A stretch of 64,000 nucleotides of DNA. Origin: Brenneria nigrifluens DSM 30175 = ATCC 13028 (lineage in GTDB: Bacteria > Pseudomonadota > Gammaproteobacteria > Enterobacterales > Enterobacteriaceae). The stretch covers positions 4,092,001 through 4,156,000 of the forward strand of contig NZ_CP034036.1 in NCBI RefSeq assembly GCF_005484965.1, given 5' to 3'. Below, one piece after another: positions 7,245 through 16,759 of the stretch. A program made the position numbers and the translations under genes. Under the pieces are notes generated by a model that saw only the letters and a list, made by a program, of their open reading frames with translations, did no database searches and was not told the DNA's origin. How positions within the stretch are numbered: position 1 is the first letter of the stretch; the number at the start of each line of letters is the position of its first letter.

Positions 7245-7936
7245 CGCAATATCTCCATAAGGAACACACATCCCCCAACTTTCGCAAAAGCAGGCAGATC
7301 GGTATTCCACATTTCAACCCCGACGACACGGTTACTTTTGCGCTTCCTGCGTCTCGACTGGTATCTGTGCATCGGGGCGGCGAAATGTTGAGTTCTTGCG
7401 AGGCACCTCAGGTCTCTGACCTGTTTGCTGCTTATGCAGAGCTGACATTCGTCAAGCTGCCTCCAACACTACTGTTCGTAGTGTCGCCATCGATACCGAG
7501 TCGATTTCCTCCTTATAGATAATGAAACGTTCAAAACGGTTGTTTCCGTCGTAGTTACGTTGAAGTGAATGTAAGTTTAAGACCGTACCGACACAGACTA
7601 CGTGTTGGTCAGATGGTACTAAAACGTTGAAAACCACGTCGTGCGTGGGTTGAGACGTTGTGCGCTGCGCGCGTCACTTGGTAGTGTCTTCGCCACTTCA
7701 CAAGTGACGCGCACTCCTCTGCTCCCAATGAGACTCACGCAAGCAGCCAAATGTACCCATTGGCTTTATACGTTCGTTCAAAGGTTGCCTCGTCAGCAAG
7801 ACGTCATAAAAGATAAAATAATCAAAGCGTTGAAACAGTGAAACGCGTCGTGACGGGCTTCTCTGCTAAGAGACGTAAATACATACGTTTATAGTGTGAG
7901 GAACTGTCCCTGAACGGGAACAGATTAGTCATTAAT
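7245..7936. other. Non-coding 0.7-kb region with strong hairpins
   Basis: No ORF here has a convincing start site or recognised product. The region holds a perfect 12-bp inverted repeat (7669-7712), a further hairpin AACCACG/CGTGGGTT around 7632-7652, and several short palindromes. It lies between the recombinase and structured RNA copy 2, so it may be a long 5' leader, a small-RNA gene or a transfer origin. Nothing decides between these. Confidence 0.4.
7669..7712. repeat. Perfect 12-bp inverted repeat, possible oriT hairpin
   Basis: GCGCGTCACTTG (7669-7680) and CAAGTGACGCGC (7701-7712) with a 20-base loop that itself has short complementary ends (GTGTC / GCCAC region). No T-run follows on either strand, so it is not a simple terminator. 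Confidence 0.6.
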
Positions 7937-8141
7937 GAACCTTCATCACTGTCGTGATCTCCGTTCTCAAAGGGTAAACGGAGTTACCGCCACTAAGGCA
8001 TCCTCTTCCAGGCCAGGAGGATTTTGCGATCACCCGAAGGCGTTTCTCACAGACCGCTGAAACATTGGATGGCACTCACCCGAAGGCGCCTCTCACAGAG
8101 CGCTGAGACATTGGATGGTCGTCCGGGGACGACAGTACAAC
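7937..8141 (-). ncRNA. Structured ICE RNA, copy 2 (tandem pseudoknots)
   Basis: Third-most diverged copy of the element at 5155 and 50262. Compensatory changes: the first hairpin is GTCGTC-CCCG-GACGAC here against GTTGTC-UUCG-GACAAC in the others; the late hairpin is CTCCGTT/AACGGAG here against CCCTGTT/AACAGGG in copy 1. The pseudoknot units are kept, with one mismatch in GCCTC/GAGAC. It faces the recombinase gene, but the long gap between them leaves its target unclear. Confidence 0.65.
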
Positions 8142-8147
8142 GCGGCT

Positions 8148-8177
8148 AGCTTAAGCGATCATGGCGATCGTCGTCAA
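8148..8177 (-). promoter_or_regulatory. Possible promoter of structured RNA copy 2
   Basis: Minus strand TTGACG (8172-8177), 17-base spacer, TTAAGC. Weaker than those of copies 1 and 3 but in the same position. Confidence 0.35.
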
Positions 8178-8269
8178 TCGCTGTTGCCCACACATCTATT
8201 TATTAGGCAGTTCCCATTCGTCAAGAGGCATGATTGGTTTATTCAGCCATAGATATGATGAATGAAAAC

Positions 8270-9349
8270 TCATCTTTTCACTTTAATAATATGATTTAAA
8301 TCATCATTAAGCTCATCAAGTTTCATTTGTACCCTTATACTTTCAGCCTTACTTAAAATATAACTTATTTTATAATAAGGATATGAATCCAGGCATGACA
8401 AACGATATGAACTTACATTGTAGCCATCAAAAACAAACGCTCTGTAATCATTATCCGAAACTTTAATAAACCTTGTTTCTTTGTCACTCCCAAATGTTTT
8501 ATATCCGCCACCGCAATAGAACCCCTCGGAAGAATCAAATTCTATAGATTGCCTAATGACATAGGTATCAACAACTACATGATGTTTCAAATAACAAGCA
8601 CCAATAGTGATAATCAATAAGACTAAAGGAATAGCAACAGGTATTGAATCGTATTTTACACATAGCTTAATGGTCTTTTTACCACCAGTCACATTAAATT
8701 CTTTCTCAATCACTTTATTTTCAAATAGAGTCACAAAAATATAAATAAAACCAGAAAAAACAAAGGACAAAACAATCATTACGATAATAAAATAAGCATA
8801 TATTATAGTTCGAGATGAAGCGTCACCATACGTCAAATCCATATAATTCATTGTGGAACTTCTCGCCCAAGAAAGTATACAATAGGCGATAAAAATTGAG
8901 ATAAGCCGAGCCACCCAAATTATTCTCCCTTTATCTTTTTCGAAATACCCATTCGAGTTAGATATATAAAAGTAAGCTGAAATAAACATTGCAGAGATAG
9001 AAAAAATAAGAAATGAAACCGCAACATTATAATAGCCTACAACTTCCGTAAGAAATAAGAAAGGCAGCATTGTCACTCCTGCCACATACATCAATACAAG
9101 AGACTTGTTATATCTACTCAATTTTCTCTTTCTTTTTCTTCTATTCGTGCCAACCCCAGATACATTATTTATAATCCAGAATCGAGGAAACATAAACATT
9201 GAAATAATCATCAGCATTATTATAAAGATGAATAATGGTAGGATTTTAGCGTCGGGAGGGCACAATAAAGACAAGGCCAAAAAGACAAACAATACATAAT
9301 GACTATAAATTGATTTAGGCGGTTTTATCTTCTTATCCATGTTGTACAT
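8270..9349 (-). CDS. Multi-spanning membrane protein of unknown function, low GC
   Basis: 359 residues from ATG 9349. About seven hydrophobic segments between residues 15 and 255, a basic loop NRRKRKRK near residue 70, then a soluble C-terminal domain of about 100 residues with a YCGGGY motif. AT-rich and codon use unlike its neighbours, so a recent acquisition. It lies between structured RNA copy 2 and the left end of the IS66 element. I see no family; an immunity or phage-exclusion membrane protein would fit the setting but is speculation. Confidence 0.55.
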   Translation of the reverse strand: MYNMDKKIKPPKSIYSHYVLFVFLALSLLCPPDAKILPLFIFIIMLMIISMFMFPRFWIINNVSGVGTNRRKRKRKLSRYNKSLVLMYVAGVTMLPFLFLTEVVGYYNVAVSFLIFSISAMFISAYFYISNSNGYFEKDKGRIIWVARLISIFIAYCILSWARSSTMNYMDLTYGDASSRTIIYAYFIIVMIVLSFVFSGFIYIFVTLFENKVIEKEFNVTGGKKTIKLCVKYDSIPVAIPLVLLIITIGACYLKHHVVVDTYVIRQSIEFDSSEGFYCGGGYKTFGSDKETRFIKVSDNDYRAFVFDGYNVSSYRLSCLDSYPYYKISYILSKAESIRVQMKLDELNDDLNHIIKVKR

Positions 9350-9451
9350 ATTATAATCACCATCCAAGATTAGATTGTTCAGCTAAAATGAAAATTTTGG
9401 CTTTATTGCTGTAGCAGCGTAAGCGCACATCGAGCGCCGTGTTGACGCTGA

Positions 9452-9592
9452 TCAGTCAGGCAGAACCACGTTCCACGGCAGCAGTTCAGCCACTTTGTTG
9501 ACGGGCCATTCCGGCAGCACGCTGAGGATATAGCGCAGGTAAGCCTCTGGATCGATTCCGTTGAGGCGGCATGTCCCGAGCAGACCGTATAC
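9452..9592 (-). pseudogene. tnpC: IS66 tnpC, C-terminal remnant
   Basis: Forty-six codons to a TGA at 9452. The residues GTCRLNGIDPEAYLRYILS and ELLPWNVVLPD are the characteristic end of IS66-family TnpC transposases. The remaining roughly 1.4 kb of the gene is missing; the sequence becomes unrelated at about 9593. Confidence 0.85.
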
Positions 9593-9642
9593 ACTAATAC
9601 AAATGAGTTGAATGCCTTTATTTCTCGGTTGATGTTTATATT

Positions 9643-9678
9643 AAAAAGACCAACCAGCCCGCTTAGGACTGGTTGGTC
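9643..9678 (-). terminator. Rho-independent terminator
   Basis: GACCAACCAG / CTGGTTGGTC with an 11-base loop, followed by TTTTTAAT on the minus strand and by TATTTTTT on the plus strand, so it may work both ways. It lies at the left edge of the cargo. Confidence 0.7.
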
Positions 9679-9820
9679 GTTGTATTTTTTACCGTGTTAT
9701 CAGAATTCCATCTGCCAGGTACAAAGCCGCCAGACAAAAAGGATGTCTGCAATAATGCCTTGAATGTACATATAGTTGCGAGCATCATCGCAAACATGTG
9801 CTCATGGATTCTCCAACGCA

Positions 9821-9955
9821 ATGACCTCTGACAAAACCCTAAAGCAAGCGATATCAAATATTACTATTTGGCGCAAAGGCGAACAGCGTGCGCCACATAA
9901 GCCATTATTGCTGCTGCACGTCCTCTCACGCCACGGCATGATCTCTCGCCAGTAA
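9821..9955 (+). pseudogene. N-terminal fragment of a sulfur-binding-domain HNH-type endonuclease
   Basis: Forty-four codons. ITIWRKGEQRAPHKPLLLL resembles the start of the phosphorothioate-DNA-binding restriction endonucleases (SBD-HNH). The match ends after about 35 residues and the frame stops at once. A broken restriction gene at the cargo edge; it is the only plus-strand remnant there. Confidence 0.5.
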
Positions 9956-10165
9956 TGATTTTTTGCTCCACGTTTGTTGTTACCAACTTCAGTATGAATG
10001 GATTCCAGCGATCTGTATTTTTCCGGTAACTATCCATAGTTGGTTGCCAGAAAACCACCGGTGCCGCTTCACCCGTAACCTTCACCACTGGTGGCGATGG
10101 CTTTAGGCCAGGATTTCTCTGCATTACAGGCTATTTCCATTTTGTCCATAGGCTAGCATCTGACT

Positions 10166-10191
10166 GGTGACAAAAGCTCAATTTTGTCACC
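10166..10191. repeat. Perfect hairpin after the helicase gene
   Basis: GGTGACAAAA / TTTTGTCACC with a 6-base loop, 28 bases beyond the helicase stop. It may act as a transcript end or stabilising 3' structure, without a T-run. Confidence 0.5.
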
Positions 10192-10218
10192 AACTGTTCC
10201 GAAACGATTTTCATCAAA

Positions 10219-12942
10219 TCAACCACATGCTAAACCGATCAGCTTGGCTGAATATGACTGCTCAGGTTTCACGATATTCCGGTGATGAAGTTCACGCTCC
10301 AAGACAGCTTCAATTTTATGCGAATCCACTCCGTGAGCGCTGTTCTTCCCCTTAGCTTTAAACACGGTATCTATTTGCTTTTCTAAATGAGGTATTCGGT
10401 TACCATCTCCATCGACAGCAAGTTTCATGATAGAGTGAATATTATGTCCTTTTTCGTTGGCAGCCCTTACTTCCCACACAGAAACGGTTTCACCAGAATT
10501 CAGCTCACTGGAATAGAAACTAAGGTATTCAGGATCAAGATTGCGGTATTTGTCGAGCAGTTCTGCAATCACTGGATGATCCAAACCAACCAAATGCAAT
10601 TTTTCTGAATTGGTTGCTTCTTCCCGATCCGTGGTAAATAGCATTTGTTCGAAACCATCTTTTACCAAGGCAAATTGCTTTTGTCCGCGAATCTCAATGG
10701 CTTCACCTTCGTATGGTAACGCCTTCTGCATAAACCTGATCAGGTCATCTATGGATTTCCCGGTATCTGAAAGTTGTACATAGTCATCCAAACTGAAACC
10801 ATCCAGATCCTGGAATAGTTCGAATACCGCATCCTTAGCATGGCGGGCATTATCCATGGCCGCCTCAAGCTCCAGCCGGGTACGCTTCAGCTCAGGGTCT
10901 TGCAGTGCCTGCGAGTAAAGTTGCTGATAGTTAACCTGCTCCGATAATTGGCCGAGGATCTGTGATCGAAGATCTTCTTCCACCTGACCCTTCTCATCCA
11001 CTTTGCCAAGCGCCTTGGCAATCTCCTCCAGCTTTTCATCAAGCAGCAGGAAAATGCGACCTTCAATGGTGTCACCCAGAACGAGGTTATAAACCTGTGC
11101 CGTATCACGCTGCCCATAGCGGTGAATACGGCCAATGCGCTGTTCCATATCCATTGGGTTCCACGGCAGGTCAAAGTTAAACAACACCCGTGCATGTTGC
11201 AGGTTGATACCTTCCCGACCGGCTGCTGTACAGATCATCACACGAGGGCCATTCGCTTGCTTGAAACGCTTTTCCGCCGCGAGCTTACTTCCGTGATCGC
11301 CACCTTTCAGCACAACAACGCCTTGGCCTGGGTATGCCTTTTCAATCTGCTCACCCAGCATTTCCACCGTACCCAGATAGGTGGCAAATATCACAATGCG
11401 TTCCTCTGGGTTTTGCTGCCACAGCACACCCAAAGCTCCAATGAGCTTATCTACTTTAGTTTCTCGGGCTGAAGGGAACAGCCCCAGTAGTTCTTTAATG
11501 CGGAACCGCTCTTCTGGTAGCGCGTACGCCACAGCATCCATGGCCGCATCTTCAGCGGCGGCAGTTTCCAGCTCATCGGAAAAAGTATCGGATACAGCGG
11601 CCAACTGCTCTTCATTGATCTTTTTGAGCAGACGACGCTTGATATCATTCAGTATGCGGTCGATCTCAAGGTCAGACAGACGATCATTGCCAAAATCAAA
11701 TTCGACGCGAATTTGTTCTTTTGCCTCGTTAAACGCAATGTCTCTGGCGTCGATATCGAGATTCTCATCGTGCATTAAGCCCTCATGAACAGTCAGGGCC
11801 AAAAGTCTTCGCCTCAAGGTGCGATGCACGGCAGCAAAGCTGGACGCTGCAATCTTTTGGAAGATCGTCATTACAAAGCCCAACGCAGTTCCTTTCCCGC
11901 CTTGCTTCTTCGCCAGAGCAAAACCGTCGCGCAAGTACTCATTCAAGGCGTTATAGAAATCGCGCTCTTGCTCTGACATCGAAAAAGCTTCGGTATGAAC
12001 CCAGCGCCTAGCGAACAGCGTGGAACCATCAGCTTTGCAGGCATCGGCTTTGGTGCGGCGAAAAATAATCGGATTCAAGCGGTGACGCTCTTCCACCATC
12101 TCGGTTTCACTGGAAAACAACGTGGGGTCAAGTAAATCAATCAGCTTCCAGAAACGGAAATGATCGCCCTGGTGTGGTGTGGCTGACAGCAGAATCATAT
12201 CTCTACTGTGATCGCGCAAGGCTTCCGCCAGTTTGTAGTTCTGGGTCTTGCGCGTTTTGCCACCTTGCTTATATGCAGTACAGTGATGCGCTTCATCAAA
12301 AACGATTAAGTCCCAACGGGGTGCCTCGAGTATTTTCTTGATTCTCGCCGGGCGCTTTAAGGTATCGATACTGGCAATTAGCAGATTATGCTTCGCAAAC
12401 GCATTACTGCGGCGGTCGCTGACATCACCTTCGTGCCCGAAGACTTCAAAGTTTAAATTGAAAACTTCATTCAGCTCGCGGTGCCAGTTGTTAACCAGAC
12501 CCGCCGGAACAACCATCAACGCCCGGTTCAGCTCACCACGACTGGCCAACTCCCTCAGAACCAATGCGGTTTCAATAGTTTTTCCTAATCCCACTTCATC
12601 GGCAATCAGAAAACGACGCGGGCTTGCACAGGCAACCCTATGAGTCAGCACCACCTGATGGGGTAGCAAATCAATCTTGGCCGAAGTCAGTGAGCTGGCT
12701 GAATCCTGAAGCGGTAATTCATGCGCCTTCCAGGAAAGCCACGCTTTCGTGTCGCTATCTGCATGTTTGCCAATACTGGCCACCACGCGCTCATTATGAC
12801 TGAGTGCTGCCACCAAGGTGCTGAAAGGCACCTGCCGCTCACCTTGGGGAAAAAAGACACGGGCGTAACCGCCCGCAGCTGAGATAACAACACCCTGGCC
12901 AAATTCATAATGACTGACACGTTCACCGGGTTGAAAATTCAT
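10219..12942 (-). CDS. SNF2/HepA-type helicase of a BREX/DUF1156-like defence cluster
   Basis: 907 residues. An N-terminal small barrel (GERVSHYEFGQGVV) precedes a SNF2 helicase core: DEVGLGKTIE (Walker A), DEAHH, LLSATPHQGD, and C-terminal EGINLQHA and QRIGRIHRYGQ (motifs V and VI). The C-terminal 300 residues resemble those of RapA/DrmD-like proteins. Start 12942 lies 11 bases after the 168-aa gene. In BREX type 3 and DISARM, helicases of this class (COG0553) partner with DNA methylases; here the partner is the DUF1156 methylase. Last gene of the operon. Confidence 0.85.
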   Translation of the reverse strand: MNFQPGERVSHYEFGQGVVISAAGGYARVFFPQGERQVPFSTLVAALSHNERVVASIGKHADSDTKAWLSWKAHELPLQDSASSLTSAKIDLLPHQVVLTHRVACASPRRFLIADEVGLGKTIETALVLRELASRGELNRALMVVPAGLVNNWHRELNEVFNLNFEVFGHEGDVSDRRSNAFAKHNLLIASIDTLKRPARIKKILEAPRWDLIVFDEAHHCTAYKQGGKTRKTQNYKLAEALRDHSRDMILLSATPHQGDHFRFWKLIDLLDPTLFSSETEMVEERHRLNPIIFRRTKADACKADGSTLFARRWVHTEAFSMSEQERDFYNALNEYLRDGFALAKKQGGKGTALGFVMTIFQKIAASSFAAVHRTLRRRLLALTVHEGLMHDENLDIDARDIAFNEAKEQIRVEFDFGNDRLSDLEIDRILNDIKRRLLKKINEEQLAAVSDTFSDELETAAAEDAAMDAVAYALPEERFRIKELLGLFPSARETKVDKLIGALGVLWQQNPEERIVIFATYLGTVEMLGEQIEKAYPGQGVVVLKGGDHGSKLAAEKRFKQANGPRVMICTAAGREGINLQHARVLFNFDLPWNPMDMEQRIGRIHRYGQRDTAQVYNLVLGDTIEGRIFLLLDEKLEEIAKALGKVDEKGQVEEDLRSQILGQLSEQVNYQQLYSQALQDPELKRTRLELEAAMDNARHAKDAVFELFQDLDGFSLDDYVQLSDTGKSIDDLIRFMQKALPYEGEAIEIRGQKQFALVKDGFEQMLFTTDREEATNSEKLHLVGLDHPVIAELLDKYRNLDPEYLSFYSSELNSGETVSVWEVRAANEKGHNIHSIMKLAVDGDGNRIPHLEKQIDTVFKAKGKNSAHGVDSHKIEAVLERELHHRNIVKPEQSYSAKLIGLACG

Positions 12943-12953
12943 GGCTACCCCTA

Positions 12954-13460
12954 TTAGCTGATCCGCTCTAGGTATAAACCCAGCCATTCGTTAGTTTTTC
13001 CACCTGAGGAGGATTCAATACGGCGCACATCTTTCTGTGCACCGTTCCAGATGCATTGCCCTAACGGAAACATCTGAGCATCGTATTTACCAGCCAAGCA
13101 CCAGTGGTAGGTACTGGTGGTCAGATCTTCCTTCCAGCGGCCCTGATCTGGCATCCAGAAAATCAACGCCGCATCAGCATGGTTCTGGAAGTCGTAGATC
13201 ATTTCGTAAATCTCTGACTCCAGCCATTCCAGTGCATCTCCTGGCGATAAAGCGTCTACTGCTACGTCCAACCCTGCGACGTATAAGCCATCGTCATTTA
13301 GCAGTGGCATATCATCCGGCCAGCCCGCTTCGTAGTAGCTGATGAATTGACGAAGGCTGATAACCTGGCTAGCAGCATTTAGTTCAGCCAAAGTTTTGCC
13401 ACACCAGAGCACTGAGATACCGCGTCGTTTCCATTTATCGTTGGTCAGAACATCGCTCAT
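12954..13460 (-). CDS. 168-aa orphan protein of the defence cluster
   Basis: I recognise no domain. Acidic protein, rich in Trp (LWCGKTLAEL, FWMPDQGRW, YHWCLAGK), no membrane segment. Its start overlaps the methylase stop by four bases and its stop is 11 bases from the helicase, so it is made with them and may be an adaptor or specificity factor. Candidate matches to test are BrxF and DUF3780, small partners in related systems; residue patterns alone do not show either. Confidence 0.7.
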   Translation of the reverse strand: MSDVLTNDKWKRRGISVLWCGKTLAELNAASQVISLRQFISYYEAGWPDDMPLLNDDGLYVAGLDVAVDALSPGDALEWLESEIYEMIYDFQNHADAALIFWMPDQGRWKEDLTTSTYHWCLAGKYDAQMFPLGQCIWNGAQKDVRRIESSSGGKTNEWLGLYLERIS

Positions 13461-16400
13461 ACTTCATCTTCCATACCAAACAATGATATTTGTGCCTGCA
13501 TAATCTGCTGATGATCTGCTTCCCATCTATTAAACAATTGCCTTGCCAAAGTACAGGCATTGCGCATAGAAGAGTCGGCTCCGTTGTGAACAAGCCAATC
13601 CAATAGGTTCCCTAATGCGGGGTGAGGCTTAAAGTCTTCATCTAGAATTTTCTTGGTGTTGATGCCGCTTTCCGGGTAACAGGCACCAACAAGCAACATC
13701 GCCTGATCGAAGTCACGGCTCACACTGCGATTGCTGGTCATTCGTTCTTGCGCGAATTCTAGTGGCGAGCGCCAATGAAATGCCTTTGGACGAGTGGTTT
13801 CAGTGGCCCAGCCCAAAGCGACAAAAGTAGAAGGCGCTATACCACTACCGCGTAGGAATTTCTGCATCTGATCGCGTTCTACTGAGGGTTGGTGTGCAAA
13901 AATACGCAGGAATTGGCGGGTGTTTGGCTCACACACTACCGGGGTACCGCCCGATTCTGATTCTGATTGGTCATCCAGAATTTGGTTAATCCCTACCAAC
14001 GCTTCGTTAACCGTGAATTCGCGGCCTTCCTCAACATACACCTGGCCATAGTGGCGTGAGAAATATTCCAAAGCTTTACCGCGCTTGATGACCTGAATAT
14101 CTGCTACTGGCAAACCTTTTGACTGGTGATGTTCTAACAAGCCTTGTAGCTGACGCACATCGGCGAGAATCTTGCGACGCAGGCGCGCCCAGCTGATTTT
14201 GCTGGGTGCTTCGGTACGCTTGCGGCATACATGAATGATGTCGTATTCAATAGTCTTGGAGCCAAACTCACCTTTGCCCTTGGTTTCATCGCTGCGAATA
14301 GGATAGGTTGCTTCAAGGTAATAGCCCGCGTCGAACAAGCTTTCTAATACATCAACCCATGGCTCATCTTCGCTGTGATGGAAGGTAAAAGCCAAAATGC
14401 CCCCCGGTTTCAACAGACGATTCGCCTCCCGCCAACATTCGGTCAGCAGACGCTTATAGAACGCATCTGGGTCATCTGGATGGCGCGCTCTGTTAGAAAC
14501 AGCTTCCAGCGTTTTTGGCGTGTATTCCCCTGCGTAAACCTCAGGGTATTTATCTTTCAACAACAGACGTAGCCACACATAGAAGAAATCCGCTAACTCA
14601 GCGTAGTGCAGCAGACCACCAAATGGTGGATCAGTAATTACGAGATCATACGATTGATCAGCATACTGTTTTAATTCCGTCGATGAACCACAGGTTACTA
14701 AGGTACCCGGTAACACAGGGTCATTTGGCATGGTTTTGGAGCTTTTCCCGCTGACCAATTTGCCGATCTCGTCGGACATATTGCTCAGCATCTCGTTAGA
14801 TACGGTTTCCCATGGCTGTTTGCACCACTCTAGACCTTTCAGAGTGTTTGCCCGGCAGGATGACCAGTTTCCACGACCAAGATCTGAAAAAACCGAGTTT
14901 TCAATCACTGTTGATTTGGGATGATAATTATTATTGCTAAACATGGGCTCAGGGGTGTCCCGCTGAGGATTCCAAAAGCAAAACATGTTCTGATTGCGAA
15001 GATACTGCTGAAATGCACCTAAAACTATTTCTTTACTGGTGTCGCTGAAGCCATGAGATATATTAATGGCCTTGAGAATTTGCGCATGAATCAGAAGCTG
15101 AAGCGGGTTAAACATAGTGTTCCAGTGCGTAAAACCATGATTGGGAACGCCGCCTTGCAAGTGGTGTGTCATAAATCCATAGGGCAATTCTGATTCGGGC
15201 CAATAACCTCGCAAATCCGAATTTTTCCTTTTCTCCCACTCAGATACCGCCAAATTTTGTCGCTTGGCAGCATTGCTGTCAGTTGGAGCAAAGTAGCGGC
15301 CATTGTAAGGAGCACCTGCTGCATTACGGCTAGGTGAATAACACTGCAATACGTAAGCAGCCATCGGGCCTGTTTGGCCAGAAGCTTTGATGCTGTCGAG
15401 TACATCTTGCTGACGACCACATGTACTTTCCTGACAAGTGAAATTAGATTTCTTAGGAATGGTGCCTTGCTGAGTGTTTATTACCAACCCTGAATCCGGA
15501 CAAATAATTTCTTCAGGCAATTTACCGCGCACTTCAAGCAGTTTCAGTGTCTTTGTTCTGTGTAGATTCCAACGCTGCGTTGCTTCAACTTCGCTTAAGG
15601 TGGTGCCGCCAAATATTCCTGTATCGTCAGCCTTTGAAGAACCTTTCAGCCAATCAGGATGAACAAGGAGAGACAAATCAATCTTTTTATTTTTACTCAT
15701 CTTCTTAAGTAAACGCGGGGATTCGCCTTTTTGCGCCGCAGCTTCATCACGATACGGATGCTGGCAATGAGGGCATTGGTAGTTGCCAGCGTTGTCCATA
15801 ATGGCGTAAGGAGCTTCTGAATCGGTTACGACCAGCGGAACATTAGGAGCCATGCGGGCTTCCTGGCGCTCAATATCAAAGCTTGATCCGCAGTGTTGGC
15901 ATTCAACACCTTGCCAAGTTTTAACCGATAGAGATTTGACCGCTACCACTGGGGATGTCATCAATGGAGTACGGTGACCGCATCCGGGAGCAGCACAAGG
16001 GCCATGCTTAGCCCAGAAGGTATAAATGACCTCCGGGCCTTCGTATGCGTAATCTTTGCGCTCTTCAGGTGTCAGAGCCAGTGGATCAAAATCATTGCCC
16101 ATGACTTTGCCAGTAGAACGCTGTGTCCATTTGCCTTTTTCGCCATCAGGGCCTTCACAGGCGTAAAACGGCATGACCTGGGGTTTTACTTCATGTTCGA
16201 CGTGATCAAATAGTTTGTTCACCTCATCCAGATCGACATCAGCTAATTCGTTCTTTACAACCAGCCAGGCAACCGGGTTGAGATCGTTGCCGGTCATCTG
16301 CATGCCGAGCCGAGCACCTTCCACCAATGTGGTACCGCCTCCCATGAAAATATCAGCCACTTTCAATTGTCTGAACGCTTGGTTGTTCTGGTGATTGGCG

Positions 16401-16720
16401 TAATAGTTGTCCCAAACTAATTTGGCAGATTCTGATGGTTCATCGGGCGCTTTGGTAGCAGCCGCAATCAACATAGAGCGGAATACACTGGAACGGCGAC
16501 GTGCCCACCACTTACTCATCTGGTAGATGGGTTTGCCTGCATTACCTTCAATCTGCGCAATCTGGTTAATCGGCAGAATCGGAAAATCAATTTCAAGACA
16601 GGTTAAAGGGCGATTGGGGTCAGAAAAATCGACCGATTCCAGTTGTGCTTTTTTACCGGCACTAACGGCTTCTGCCACCAATTCTTCTGTCAGTTCTGCT
16701 TTCGTTTTGTTAGATGCCAT
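13457..16720 (-). CDS. DUF1156-type adenine-specific DNA methylase
   Basis: 1087 residues. The N-terminus has the DUF1156 signature (FPILPINQIAQIEGNAGKPI, YQMSKWWARRRSSVFRS). Motif IV is DPPF (VITDPPFGGLLHYAEL), the amino-methylase catalytic tetrapeptide; GGGTT follows DIFMG as a likely cofactor loop. Several Cys pairs (CxxCxxxF, CPHC) fit the zinc-ribbon described for COG1743. This is the methylase class called PglXI in type 3 BREX. It should mark host DNA at adenines; the target is not known. It lies 39 bases after the PglZ gene. Confidence 0.9.
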   Translation of the reverse strand: MASNKTKAELTEELVAEAVSAGKKAQLESVDFSDPNRPLTCLEIDFPILPINQIAQIEGNAGKPIYQMSKWWARRRSSVFRSMLIAAATKAPDEPSESAKLVWDNYYANHQNNQAFRQLKVADIFMGGGTTLVEGARLGMQMTGNDLNPVAWLVVKNELADVDLDEVNKLFDHVEHEVKPQVMPFYACEGPDGEKGKWTQRSTGKVMGNDFDPLALTPEERKDYAYEGPEVIYTFWAKHGPCAAPGCGHRTPLMTSPVVAVKSLSVKTWQGVECQHCGSSFDIERQEARMAPNVPLVVTDSEAPYAIMDNAGNYQCPHCQHPYRDEAAAQKGESPRLLKKMSKNKKIDLSLLVHPDWLKGSSKADDTGIFGGTTLSEVEATQRWNLHRTKTLKLLEVRGKLPEEIICPDSGLVINTQQGTIPKKSNFTCQESTCGRQQDVLDSIKASGQTGPMAAYVLQCYSPSRNAAGAPYNGRYFAPTDSNAAKRQNLAVSEWEKRKNSDLRGYWPESELPYGFMTHHLQGGVPNHGFTHWNTMFNPLQLLIHAQILKAINISHGFSDTSKEIVLGAFQQYLRNQNMFCFWNPQRDTPEPMFSNNNYHPKSTVIENSVFSDLGRGNWSSCRANTLKGLEWCKQPWETVSNEMLSNMSDEIGKLVSGKSSKTMPNDPVLPGTLVTCGSSTELKQYADQSYDLVITDPPFGGLLHYAELADFFYVWLRLLLKDKYPEVYAGEYTPKTLEAVSNRARHPDDPDAFYKRLLTECWREANRLLKPGGILAFTFHHSEDEPWVDVLESLFDAGYYLEATYPIRSDETKGKGEFGSKTIEYDIIHVCRKRTEAPSKISWARLRRKILADVRQLQGLLEHHQSKGLPVADIQVIKRGKALEYFSRHYGQVYVEEGREFTVNEALVGINQILDDQSESESGGTPVVCEPNTRQFLRIFAHQPSVERDQMQKFLRGSGIAPSTFVALGWATETTRPKAFHWRSPLEFAQERMTSNRSVSRDFDQAMLLVGACYPESGINTKKILDEDFKPHPALGNLLDWLVHNGADSSMRNACTLARQLFNRWEADHQQIMQAQISLFGMEDEV

Positions 16721-16759
16721 AAAATTACTTATCCAAAGGCCAGCACAGAATGCTGACCA

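Noticed and set aside
7641..7841. Plus-strand ORF of 66 codons with GTG start
   Set aside because: Runs through the 12-bp inverted repeat, has no ribosome site and no recognisable protein pattern.
9864..10124. Minus-strand ORF of 86 codons
   Set aside because: No Shine-Dalgarno, no recognised motif, and it overlaps the endonuclease fragment on the other strand; I regard it as chance.
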